From Haplosporangium gracile (lineage: Eukaryota > Mortierellomycota > Mortierellomycetes > Mortierellales > Mortierellaceae), in the NCBI GenBank assembly GCA_015499985.1, contig JAAAUF010001062.1, positions 1 to 13,054 of the forward strand: a stretch of DNA of 13,054 nt, read 5' to 3'. The notes below the pieces were generated by a model. The model was not told where the DNA came from, did no database searches, and saw nothing but the letters and a program-made list of their open reading frames with translations. Positions 1 through 8,499 of the stretch are shown in pieces (position 1 is the first letter of the stretch; each line of letters begins with the position of its first letter). Position numbers and translations under genes: made by a program.

Positions 1-580
1 GTTCGGTGTCGCCGTCATAGGCATCACCGACGAAGTCCCAACCGTACTTGATACGGCAGTCCTTGCCGTAGCGGGAGAAGCATCCCTCGGTGGCGCCCTT
101 GGCAGCAAAGGCGGGGTGCTTGTAGTCAATACCGGTATCAATGATACCGACCTTGATGCCCTTACCGGTCAACTTGAGCTTTCTGTGGACAACGTCGACT
201 CCGGTCATGTGGTGGAGGGAGACGGCCTCAGGGTCAGTGGCCTTGGCAGTGCTCTTTTGAATCTTGGGGATTGAGTGGAGGGTGATGGGCCAAACGTTCT
301 TGACACCGGGGAGGGAAGCAATTGTACGACCGTCGTGCTTGGAGGTGACAGAAATGGCAGCTCCGTTGAAGATGTCGTACTCGTTGCGGACCTTGTAGTC
401 GACCTTGCGGGAGTTCAAGGCGTTTCTGGCATCGGAGTGGCTGTAACCGTCATGGTACTCGATGATGTACCTGTTGGGGACAACGTTGTTGGCATCAACG
501 AGACCTTCGAGGTTGTGGAAGGTGCCAGCGGAAACCAAGGTGACGGCGGCAAGGGCAGAGAGGATAGCAGTGATCTTCAT
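1..580 (-). CDS. Secreted subtilisin-like serine protease (peptidase S8), N-terminal part, cut by window edge
   Basis: The frame is open from an ATG at 580-578 to base 1 and gives the first 193 residues without an intron. Residues 1-18 form a signal peptide (basic start MKIT, then an Ala/Leu/Val core ending LVSAG), so the enzyme should enter the secretory pathway. Residues 36-105 resemble an inhibitor I9 propeptide (RYIIEYHDG through SLPGVKNVWPI), which would be removed on activation. The catalytic domain then begins: TGKGIKVGIIDTGIDYKHPAF contains the catalytic Asp at 148, and the following GCFSRYGKDC and YGWDFVGDAYDGD fit the larger fungal S8 subgroup that often carries a PA insertion. The catalytic His and Ser lie outside the window. 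The start context is good (A at -3). Family assignment is secure. Extracellular action is inferred from the signal peptide, and a cuticle- or nutrient-degrading role is only possible. Confidence 0.93.
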   Translation of the reverse strand, partial: MKITAILSALAAVTLVSAGTFHNLEGLVDANNVVPNRYIIEYHDGYSHSDARNALNSRKVDYKVRNEYDIFNGAAISVTSKHDGRTIASLPGVKNVWPITLHSIPKIQKSTAKATDPEAVSLHHMTGVDVVHRKLKLTGKGIKVGIIDTGIDYKHPAFAAKGATEGCFSRYGKDCRIKYGWDFVGDAYDGDTE

Positions 581-786
581 TTTGATGAATGGATCGATGA
601 GAGGGTTGAAAGTAGTTAGGGGTTGGCGGCGATGTCTGTAGAAGACTGGATGGGGGTTACCGTAGAGGCAGGGAGGGGTGGTGGGTGAAAGGGAGAGGGG
701 GAGGGTTGGGGAGAGGTAAGGTGATTGAAGAGAGTCTTGAAGGCTAAAGAAAAAAAAAAGCAAGAAAGAAGCGGGAGTGACCCTGG

Positions 787-794
787 TATTTAAA
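787..794 (-). promoter_or_regulatory. TATA-like box of the S8 protease gene
   Basis: Read on the minus strand, TTTAAATA lies about 207 bases upstream of the protease ATG. It is followed by a leader with a T/C-rich run (complement of the A-run at about 749-759). This arrangement resembles the leader of the kinase gene in the same window. Motif and position are seen; function as the core promoter is inferred. Confidence 0.4.
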
Positions 795-799
795 GGTGA

Positions 800-2050
800 G
801 GACAAGGAAGGAATGGTTCTTCAGGGAAAGGAAAGGACATGGGATTATTCGAGATGCACACACGTACCGCGAGAAGTTTCCCTGGAAACTGCAAGGGACA
901 GAAGAGGGGATTGCCGTTCTGCTGTTAGATTGTTACTATTCACAGTGCACAGTGTATGTGTGGACGAAAAAGGCAAGGAAGGCGCCCAGAGGTTGTCCTT
1001 GCGCTTGTGTTTGCCCAAGAAGAGAGGGGCCAGATTGAGTTATTTTGAATGTCCTCGGATGCGCGTCGTTCGAAGGGAGAGAGAGCAATCATTGCAGTGG
1101 TCTAAATCTTATTTGAATGGCCAAATGCTATTCGAAGAGAGTGTGATGAGCCCTTTCACAACAAGAGAAAGTGGTGAGCAAGGGTCAAACGGACCGCACA
1201 AATAATAAAAACAAAACAAACAACAATAGGGACGATACCGAGGGAATGATTGTATGGGTTGGGAACTCCTGGGCAACAACAACAAGGCTCTCTGGTGGTT
1301 GTAGTAGTCAGCTCAGTGAGGGAAAAATATAATGGGCAAGGACACAATAGGGGCAAAAAAACAGAACGAAGATGAAAGGGTAAAGGGAGTCAAGAGGGGC
1401 AAAATAGTATAGTTTTCCATTTTGTTCATTTTAGCCATGTAGTTTATGACTGGAATGCAACCAATGGATACCTCATTTTTTGTATCCCTGCTCCTTTTTC
1501 AGCTACTACAACAGCTAAATGACTAACATGAGTGATCATTTGCAGAGAGCACTGCGACAAAGGGGTGGAGAGTGAAGTAAAAGAACACTTTCACCTTGCT
1601 GGTCGGTTGTTGTTCCTTTGATGATGATACTATCGCTGACCTTGTCACTCTTGAGCAGCGTAAGAATCTTGAAGAGGGGACTGAATATTGGGAACAGGAA
1701 ATAATACTTTGGTTAGCGGTATGAACACTCTTGAAAGTATATGGGTCGAACCGGGCTGTTGTTCTCGACCCATGAGTAATGAGTAGGCAATAGTCCGCTC
1801 GCACACCATGCGGACACTCGTGTGCGCAATTTGAAGGGCAAAGAGACTGAAGGGAAAAGAAATAGAAACCAGAAAGCAAAAAGAAAAGTGCTCTCAACTT
1901 ACTCAAACTACTTCAATCTCTCTCATTTGGTGCCTTATTTGAACCGTCGCAGTTGACAACAACCAACAGCAGATGACAATCGAACTGAAAATTGCACTGT
2001 TATTCTCGTGTTCGCCTACACTCATGTCCTTTCCTATCTAACGTTAACGT
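800..2050. other. Gene-free spacer with one strong inverted repeat
   Basis: I find no convincing gene here. The small open frames on both strands (for example 777-1205 plus and 1523-1906 minus) lack recognisable motifs, a sensible codon bias or splice-linked extensions. The stretch must hold upstream regulatory DNA of the S8 gene. Its only clear structure is the inverted repeat at 1741-1773. Confidence 0.5.
1741..1773. repeat. Perfect 9-bp inverted repeat with 15-base loop
   Basis: ATGGGTCGA at 1741-1749 is matched by TCGACCCAT at 1765-1773. A further ACTC/GAGT pairing is possible outside an internal loop. It could fold as a hairpin in RNA or DNA, or be a binding site for a dimeric protein. 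No gene adjoins it. Confidence 0.6.
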
Positions 2051-2061
2051 GTGAGTTTTTC

Positions 2062-2069
2062 TATATATT
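2062..2069 (+). promoter_or_regulatory. Canonical-looking TATA box without an assigned gene
   Basis: TATATATT sits about 60 bases before an ATG (2130) that opens a 70-codon frame, and an AATAAA occurs at 2581-2586. The sequence is a good core promoter match, but I cannot identify a gene product. An AT-rich spacer can produce such a motif by chance. Confidence 0.2.
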
Positions 2070-3110
2070 GCATGGTTGGCTTCCTACTTATCTGCCTGTC
2101 CGCCTGAGAAAACGAGTTTATAGAACATAGTGCCATACGCCATATGTCAACTAAGAGAGAACGACGGGATAGCGTCAGTTACTGTAGCAACCATTGAAAA
2201 TCGTTCCTGGTCGGCTCCTTTCGTCAACAAAGCCTCTTCTTCATTATACCTTGGCCTGTTGAACATCAATCCGCCTATCTGCTACTTGTTGTTTTCCTTC
2301 CTTGGTGCCTTTTTTCTATTTTCAGAAAAACCCCCTAGCTAGTTCATTTTGATCATCTTAATCCTCCTTTTCTTAATCCCATTGCTTCGATCATTTTTTT
2401 ATTTTGGACGAGGCTGTTGCTGGTCATGTTCAAGCATGATGCCCTACTGCCCTTCAACCCATACAAACACACTCTGGACCTTTTTTACTCACGAATGGTT
2501 CATTCTCAAGACCAGAGGCGCTTTACTATTTTTTGTTCTCGTTCATTCCATTCTACAAGGCTGCCAACAGCTATGCATTTAATAAATTGTTTCTCTTGCC
2601 GAGGACCATCCAAAAGCAAACAATGCACCTCTCCCAATGTACACGAAATCCCACTTCTAAAGAGAACCTCCTTCCCATGATTAAAAAAGCAAGAGTAGGG
2701 AGTGTATGCTGTAAACTGCTCTCAAGAGTAAAGAGAAAAAAAATGCTCTCAACAGAGAGCCAATCTTCCTTTTTTTTAATTCCCCAAGGTGTATCTCTCT
2801 GTCTTTGACTCTCTCATGTCGACATGGTTATTACATACACCTCCGTCAGTCCGGAACCAACACCTTTTGTACCTTCAGGGACCAAAAAAGACACACGCTC
2901 CCTTGAGGTCCGTTGACCAATCACATCGAGTGATTTTTCTATCCTTCCCCATTGGCTGACCCTGTTTGAAACATACTCATACTCATCATACTCACACGCA
3001 TGTTAACTTTACCTCTTTTCAGGTGCCGGTGGTGGGAACAGAGAAAAACAAACGCCAGACTGCAATGGTTCCTTTCGCGCCATTGCATGTACCCGATGTT
3101 GTTGTTCACT
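2070..3110. other. Gene-free spacer with paired CCAAT motifs
   Basis: No supported gene. It contains the unassigned TATA box just before it, an AATAAA at 2581-2586, a 12-base perfect palindrome CATGTCGACATG at 2815-2826, and the CCAAT pair near 2917-2955. The open frames here are short and overlap each other in several frames, as expected from pyrimidine-rich noncoding DNA. Confidence 0.45.
2917..2955. promoter_or_regulatory. Two CCAAT boxes in opposite orientation
   Basis: CCAAT occurs at 2917-2921 and its reverse, ATTGG, at 2951-2955. Both have a typical context (GACCAATCAC, CATTGGCTGA) that suits the HAP/NF-Y complex. Between them lies a 6-bp hairpin, AATCAC/GTGATT (2919-2924 with 2930-2935). 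No gene starts close by on either strand. Confidence 0.3.
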
Positions 3111-3243
3111 AGTTCGTGTGGTTAGCCAGACTAGCTGTAAGGTTGATGCAGGCACATATGTTTTATCGATGCACTGTTTGGACTTTGTTAATGTTGGTTT
3201 CTGGGGTTGTGAGTTTGTAGTTAGCCTAGTTCTAGCCCTTCCC

Positions 3244-3255
3244 TCCTCCTCCTCC

Positions 3256-3280
<25 letters not shown>
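3244..3280. repeat. (TCC)12 microsatellite
   Basis: About twelve TCC units form a pure polypyrimidine/polypurine tract. It makes a run of serines in one plus frame, which explains the apparent 88-codon frame there without any gene. Confidence 0.9.
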
Positions 3281-3286
<6 letters not shown>

Positions 3287-4337
3287 TCTGTGTTTTGTTT
3301 ACACTTGAGCCATTCGTCGGTACGCCCTTTTCCCTTCATTTCATCTTCAAAACTGAAAATACGATGCTCTGTGGGAAAAAGTAGGACTCAAGCAAACACT
3401 AACCTCAAATCATCAACATCAACAATTAAAACAACAACTACTAAGCACAAAGCAACACAAAGCAAAACAAATATGCATTCTGGCTGTTGTGGTGTCAGGC
3501 CTGATCTCACCGTTAGTGTGCTCTTTGTGTGCTGGCCGTTGGTGGTTATTTGGCGCTCAATTGATATCTGTTCGCTCACGTTCCTAATTTGTTCGTGCCT
3601 CCTTCATTCTTCAATGGTCTTTTCCCATAACACGCATATGAATATAATATGATATATTGTGTTGTTGATCGCTGGGGTAAAAATAAGGAGGAAGAATGAA
3701 GTAGGGCTTGTCATTCATCTCTCCAAGGTTCAATGCTCTTTGATAGATGGATTCAAAAACAAAATCGGGGGTCGATCTTTTTGGTTCACACAACTCACAT
3801 ACATCCTACACTCTTTCACTAGACACACCTTTGACGCTTTGGTTATCTTCACTCTCGTTGTTGCTCTCTTGCCTGTCTTTCATTTTATCACAAAACAAAT
3901 AATGGTACAGCCTCATCTCCTATCGGTTGTCAATCCATGTCCCAAATCGTATGAACTCTTACCACAATCGGGCTCCCTCGTCTCCACTTCCTTGCCTTCT
4001 TTCAGGGACTCCCCCCTCACTAAATGCAATTCACGAATGAACAACAAACTGGAGGAGTTGGAAAAATGAATAAAAAAAATAGAGTAACCCTCTCCTCTCT
4101 TTTGAATCGGGGGATGAAGGATACCTCGTCATCCACTTTTTTGAACCCTTACCCTTTGACATAATCCCTACCCTATCCTGTCTTTCAGGAACATCCACTC
4201 GCATCTCTTCCGGGCTTTCCATCGATTCCTCAATTTTCACCCATGGCTCTCGTTTTCGCTTGCATACAAGAGATACGCACTAGTCTCATCTTCCCTCTGC
4301 AAGAGTACGTGACCAAAAAGACCCTGCCTCTAGACCA

Positions 4338-4355
4338 CCCCCCCCCCCCCCCCCC
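4338..4355. repeat. Homopolymeric C18 / G18 tract
   Basis: Eighteen consecutive C residues on the plus strand, preceded by CCA and followed by GCCCTCC. Such a run is rare in an AT-rich spacer. The G-rich strand could form a quadruplex. The exact length may be affected by sequencing error. Confidence 0.9.
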
Positions 4356-4889
4356 GCCCTCCTTCTTTCCGCTCCTGTCTGTCTGCTCCAGTCATTGACC
4401 AAAGAGAGCCAAGAGGACAGAAAACCATGGAAGAGAATGCGAGAGAGAGTGAGCAACGGAGGTACGATGCATGTCGCTACATGCCATGTCCCGTCATACC
4501 CTGTCCTTCAATGCTCGTTGAGCCCCCACCCTCTGCTTCTCTGACTCCAGTCACTATACACACTGGATTTCCGGGGCGAAATCTTGCTCGGATGCAGACC
4601 CCAAGGAAAGAGCAAGAGTACCTATCCGGGAATACCTCCCTAGAAAGCCGATTTGCTCATCTCCTCCTCCTCTTCTACTTCTTTCATCTTATTCCAAAAT
4701 ATAGCAACAAACAAGAGACGGAATAGGGTTAATACTCACGAATTACTCATGAGAAAGTATCTTCTACGCCTCGGTCACCGCAATCGCGTCTTAAAATTTT
4801 ATCCCTGGCACCCTTTACCTTCAAGGCATTTTGAACAACGAAAATCAAAGACTAAATGGATTCTGCAGGTTTTAAAGGAGGACGCGCTC

Positions 4890-4944
4890 TTTTTTCTTTT
4901 TTTTTTTTAAAGTTAAAAAAGAAACAAAAAAAAAAAAAAAGAAA
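4890..4944. repeat. T-run / A-run imperfect inverted repeat
   Basis: A T6-C-T12 run at 4890-4908 faces an A15-G-A3 run at 4926-4944 across a 17-base spacer. The interrupting C and G fall in nearly matching places, so the arms could pair over about 15 bases. It may also be two unrelated homopolymer runs. Confidence 0.6.
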
Positions 4945-5301
4945 CACGCAGGTGTGTGTACGCAACATAACGCAACTTAGTCACCAAGCAATAGACAACC
5001 CAACAAGCAATTGACAACTCAACAAGCAAACAGGTCCGATCTTGAGAAAGAAGAAAAACGAGCGAGAAAGTGCTCACAAATGTGGCGTAAAACACATACA
5101 TACGCCTCTTGAAAACATAGCGAGAGCTACTAAACCCTTCTAACAAAACGAGATTGGAAGTGAGAGAGTGAAAGACTGTACGGAACTCGTCACACACTCG
5201 TCTCCAAAGATGGTCAGGAACCGCAAATGTGAGGCTAACTTTATTGGTTCAATTATTTGGGTTTGCTTCCCTGGAAGTAAGAAAGAGAGAAAGGGCGCGC
5301 A

Positions 5302-5332
<31 letters not shown>

Positions 5333-5380
5333 GATATCATTATTATTATTTTTATTATTATTACCATTATTATTGTTGTT
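5302..5380. repeat. Compound (GTT)10 / (ATT)n microsatellite
   Basis: Ten perfect GTT units (5302-5331) are followed after a short TGATATC break by imperfect ATT units, and the tract ends in two more GTT units. The repeat creates Leu, Cys or Asn runs in the frames on either strand, which accounts for the short apparent frames here. Confidence 0.9.
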
Positions 5381-5641
5381 GCTTGTTTATGCTAACGTAC
5401 CTTTATGGGAATCCCTTTTCTCTTCTCTCATCACAGATAGCCATTGAGAGGAACGAAGGAAAGAGGGTAGCTTAACAGAAATCAACACTACCTGCATGAA
5501 GCACAAGAGCACACCTCATCTCCGTCATCCTCCTCCCTTCTTCCCCATCCTTCTTCATCGACACTAGCTCAAATGAAAAACAAGACGGATAGATAATAAC
5601 TCTTTCGCTTCCGCTGTATTCATGGATCCTATGACCCAACA

Positions 5642-5647
5642 TTTATT
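5642..5647 (-). terminator. Polyadenylation signal of the M28 peptidase gene
   Basis: AATAAA on the minus strand lies about 37 bases downstream of the reconstructed TAG stop (5686-5684). Spacing and exact match to the consensus support the chosen 3' end of the gene. Confidence 0.55.
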
Positions 5648-5683
5648 TTTAGTACTTATAATTTCCTCCGTCCTACTGCACTC

Positions 5684-8314
5684 CTATAACAAGGCAGCCT
5701 CAGTGTTAGAAAGCCATTCACGCAAATTCTCGGCCTTGCCCAACTTTGTGATCGCATACAGCGCAGCCTGTGCCATCAATCCAAGGGCCCTCTTGCTCAC
5801 GTTCTCAAGGGTATCACAGCTAATTTACAATTTGCAAGTGGGTGGATGGATGTGGGAAGGACGACAGATATGGTTAGCTTCGTTGCTTTGCTTACTCGCT
5901 TTTCTCGTCTTTCCAAACTCCGTGATCCCTTGCAGTAAAGACAGACTGCCATGCGGCTCTCCATGGCGCCATATCAAAACCAAATAACACACAACACAAC
6001 AAATAGACGCCCACCTGCTGCTCTCATACTCCTCTTCTCGTTCTCTTCTCGTTCTCCTCTCTTATCATTGCCCAGCAGCAGCTCCCAGAAGCAGCCACAG
6101 TCATATCCGTTACCTTTGATGGTAGCACGGGTCCAGAGGGGCATTCGCAAAGCCTCCAAAGAGAGTCCGCTGCTCCGTAGTCTTTCTCTCGCCAGCGCCC
6201 GTGAGCAATCCACCTGAAGGGATACCCTCGAGGAGGAACGGCAAAAAGTCGCTTCCTTCTGTCATATCCGTGTACTCGTATCCTTCTTTCTTCGAGTCAA
6301 AGTACTCGATCAATAGGTGGTCAATCTTGGATGAAGGGCCGACCAACGCCTCTGGTGCCGTCTTGCCATCATGGACCTATGTTATCGATAGTTAAAGAAC
6401 CATTGGTCAGATAGGAGTAGTGAGGTGTCACGAAGAATCTTACGACATCCTGTATGCGAACTTACGTAGGGAACATAGTTGGGACTGGCAAGCATGTCAA
6501 AATTCATGTTCATCGCAATCTTGCTCTTGGCCTCCTCATCCTTGACCAGCTCGCGGACATAATGGCGCGATCCCAAGAGTCCAATTTCCTCAGCACCCCA
6601 CCATCCAAAGACAATCTTGTTCTTCAGCTTGTAGTTATCCTTGGCCAACACAAGTGCAATTTCCAACAGTGATGACGAACCGGATCCATTGTCGACCATG
6701 CCGGGCCCTTCAGGGACAGAGTCCAAATGAGCTCCCAAGACAATGGTGTCATCGTCATCACCTCCCCTGGTAGTACAGAGGACGTTGATGGTGGGCTCAA
6801 CTGTCATACGGTTGACCGTCTTCAAGTTCAACTCGACCTTGTCCTGGCTCTGGAGAAGAGTCGATCCGAGCGAGTTGGTGATCGACAAGACTGGGATCGA
6901 GATCAAGGGGTCGCCCTCCTTCCAGGCGGTGATGCGAATCCGAGAGAACATCAATACTTTACGCTTGGGATTGTTGTAAAACAAGACTCCTGTTGCTCCA
7001 GCCTAGTTGCAAGATAAAGGTGTACCGTTAGATCATGATCTTCCTACTTCCAACTTGGACTTGTCGCAGCACGTGAAATGCTGCGGTTTATCCGTGGAAA
7101 GAAGAGAAGAATGATACGTACGTTTTCGGCGTTGTAGGCTGCTTCCCAGAGCCCGCATGGTCCGCCCTCTTGGATGATGGCAATCTTGCCCTTGACCTTC
7201 TTGTGGTCCTTGGCAGAGCAGCCATTGTTGTCGACACCCTGAATCGACTGTCTCTTAAGCGTCGCCGAAGGACCTCCGTACCTGAAGTCTAATTGCTCAA
7301 GCAAAGCAAAAGGCGCACAAAAAAGGAAACCAAACTGCGTTAGCGGGACCTCAATAATGAAAAATTCGGGTGCGCGGTGTCACCCATGGCTAAACACGAC
7401 CCTCTCCATGCACTGTCGTGTGACAACAAATGGTAAAGTATTGGTGAAGTGGCCAGCTGACTCACTCTGAAAGTCAACCTTGTTCTGGTAAAGAATGTGG
7501 CTGTCGACAGAACTAACGCCTGTACTGGTCAACTCGGGCGCCTCCAGTTCAGACCACACAGGAACCTTGAACTCTTGGGTTGAAATGTCGCAGTACTTGT
7601 GTGCCTTCTTTCTGAGCTGCGTCTGGACATAGTCGGCCGACGCCATATATCCGTTGGTGACCGATCTCGAGTTGTTATACTTCAATGCAATCGCATAGAG
7701 TTCCTCTAGATGGCCGAAAACGGCGGGTGTTGTCAACTTGTCGGAAAGTGGCGACTTTGGTGTCTCGTCTATTTGAATGAAGACAAAAATATGGAGAATG
7801 GTGAGATTTTTCGAAAATAAAACACTCCCACGCTCATTTATCCCGCCCTTCTAACCTATGTGTTATGCTATTGCTTTCAAAGGTTCGATTGCTGACAATG
7901 GAGTGTTTGCGGTACAGTTGAGGAGAGTTTGCCGAGGTGAGAACGTACTATGGGGCTTGACAAGGCGGATCATAAGCGCGACGCTGGTGCCGATAAAGAC
8001 GAGGGCAATTGCTCCATAAGTTACATAGCGACGGTTCCTGGAAGAGACCTGTTGACGGGGCCCTGGCAATAAAAAAAAAGAAAACAAGAAAAGAAACCGC
8101 ACGCGAGCGTGAAAAAGAAAATGAGTCGTACAGTCTTGCTCTTCTTTTTTTTTCTTTTTTTTTTTGAAGCCCGAAGGTGAACAACTCCTTTCGCGTGAAC
8201 AAGAAAACAATGAACATGGTGCGTGTCATTCGTAGACAACAAACATAAGGTGAAGTCATTACCACCGTTGGATGAGGGCAGCAAGGGTTGGTTCTCTCCT
8301 GCGGGGACTGCCAT
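5684..8314 (-). CDS. Membrane-anchored M28 zinc aminopeptidase with PA domain, seven exons
   Basis: Exons 8314-8263, 8062-7949, 7768-7466, 7288-7122, 7002-6466, 6376-6114 and 5819-5684 join in frame into 523 residues. All six introns are GT-AG (donors GTAATG, GTACGT, GTGAGT, GTACGT, GTAAGT, GTAACG); introns 3 and 6 carry GCTAAC branch sites. A tail of about 29 residues, ending RNRR, precedes one membrane helix (about 30-49), giving type II topology with a lumenal or external catalytic part. A PA domain spans about 157-275 (NAENAGATGVLFYNN). The M28 site is complete: His304 and Asp316 (GAHLDS, VDNGSG), Glu350 base and Glu351 ligand (WGAEEIG), Asp381 (MNFDML), His477 (DPCYHQSCD, Cys475/Cys480 probably bonded). 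It should remove N-terminal residues from peptides using two zinc ions. The tail motif ENQPLL (7-12) suggests vacuolar or endosomal delivery. Exact substrate is unknown. Confidence 0.92.
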
Positions 8315-8477
8315 AGTGTCCGTTGTATTTGGTTCTTGCTGTTGGTAGGTGTGGGTTTGGAGGTTTGGTTGGTGAAGAAAAAGAAGAAGAAAGTCAGCAA
8401 AACGTGCGCATGGGAATATTTCTGTTCAACTATGTGAAAACCAACGGCACAGAAAAGGGACCTGTATCACATGACCA

Positions 8478-8488
8478 TCTATAATAAA
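8478..8488 (-). promoter_or_regulatory. Possible TATA-like element of the M28 gene
   Basis: On the minus strand TTTATTATAG lies roughly 170 bases before the ATG at 8314. A T/C-rich leader follows (complement of the GAAGAAAAAGAAGAAG tract near 8373-8391). The start itself has A at -3 and G at +4. The element is a weak match, so this is tentative. Confidence 0.2.
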
Positions 8489-8499
8489 CGTGTCGAAAA

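Larger units (their letters stand above)
3111..5640. other. Gene-free, repeat-rich spacer
   Basis: I see no supported gene across this 2.5 kb. It is dominated by simple-sequence DNA: a TCC array, an 18-base C run, a T-run/A-run inverted repeat and a GTT/ATT compound microsatellite, each listed separately. The longest plus frame (3659-4069, 136 codons) has one hydrophobic segment but no recognisable family and no coding-like codon bias. Confidence 0.5.

Noticed and set aside
275..619. 114-codon plus-strand frame
   Set aside because: It is antisense to the S8 protease, whose signal peptide, propeptide and catalytic Asp motif are clear on the minus strand.
1741..1760. Possible tRNA B-box on the minus strand (GGTTCGACCC)
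   Set aside because: The bases around it do not form a T-arm stem, and no A-box or acceptor stem is found at the right distance.
3118..3384. Poly-serine frame
   Set aside because: The serine run is only the (TCC)12 microsatellite; the flanking sequence shows no coding signal.
3990..4195. Two good-looking 3' splice sites (TTCTTTCAG at about 3998-4006 and GTCTTTCAG near 4189)
   Set aside because: No matching donor with coding sequence on both sides was found; polypyrimidine-rich spacers here produce such motifs often.
5622..5987. 121-codon plus-strand frame with hydrophobic segments
   Set aside because: It lies antisense to exon 7 and part of intron 6 of the M28 gene. Exon 7 completes the conserved CYHQSCDT motif, so the minus strand is the coding one.
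7880..7895. GGTTCGATTG resembling a tRNA B-box on the plus strand
   Set aside because: It falls in intron 2 of the M28 gene with no A-box or cloverleaf partner sequence.
7863..8400. Overlapping minus-strand frames reading through the A/T-rich tract near 8140-8165
   Set aside because: These are intron 1 and intron 2 read-through in wrong frames. Only the spliced path gives the membrane helix and keeps phase into the next exons.
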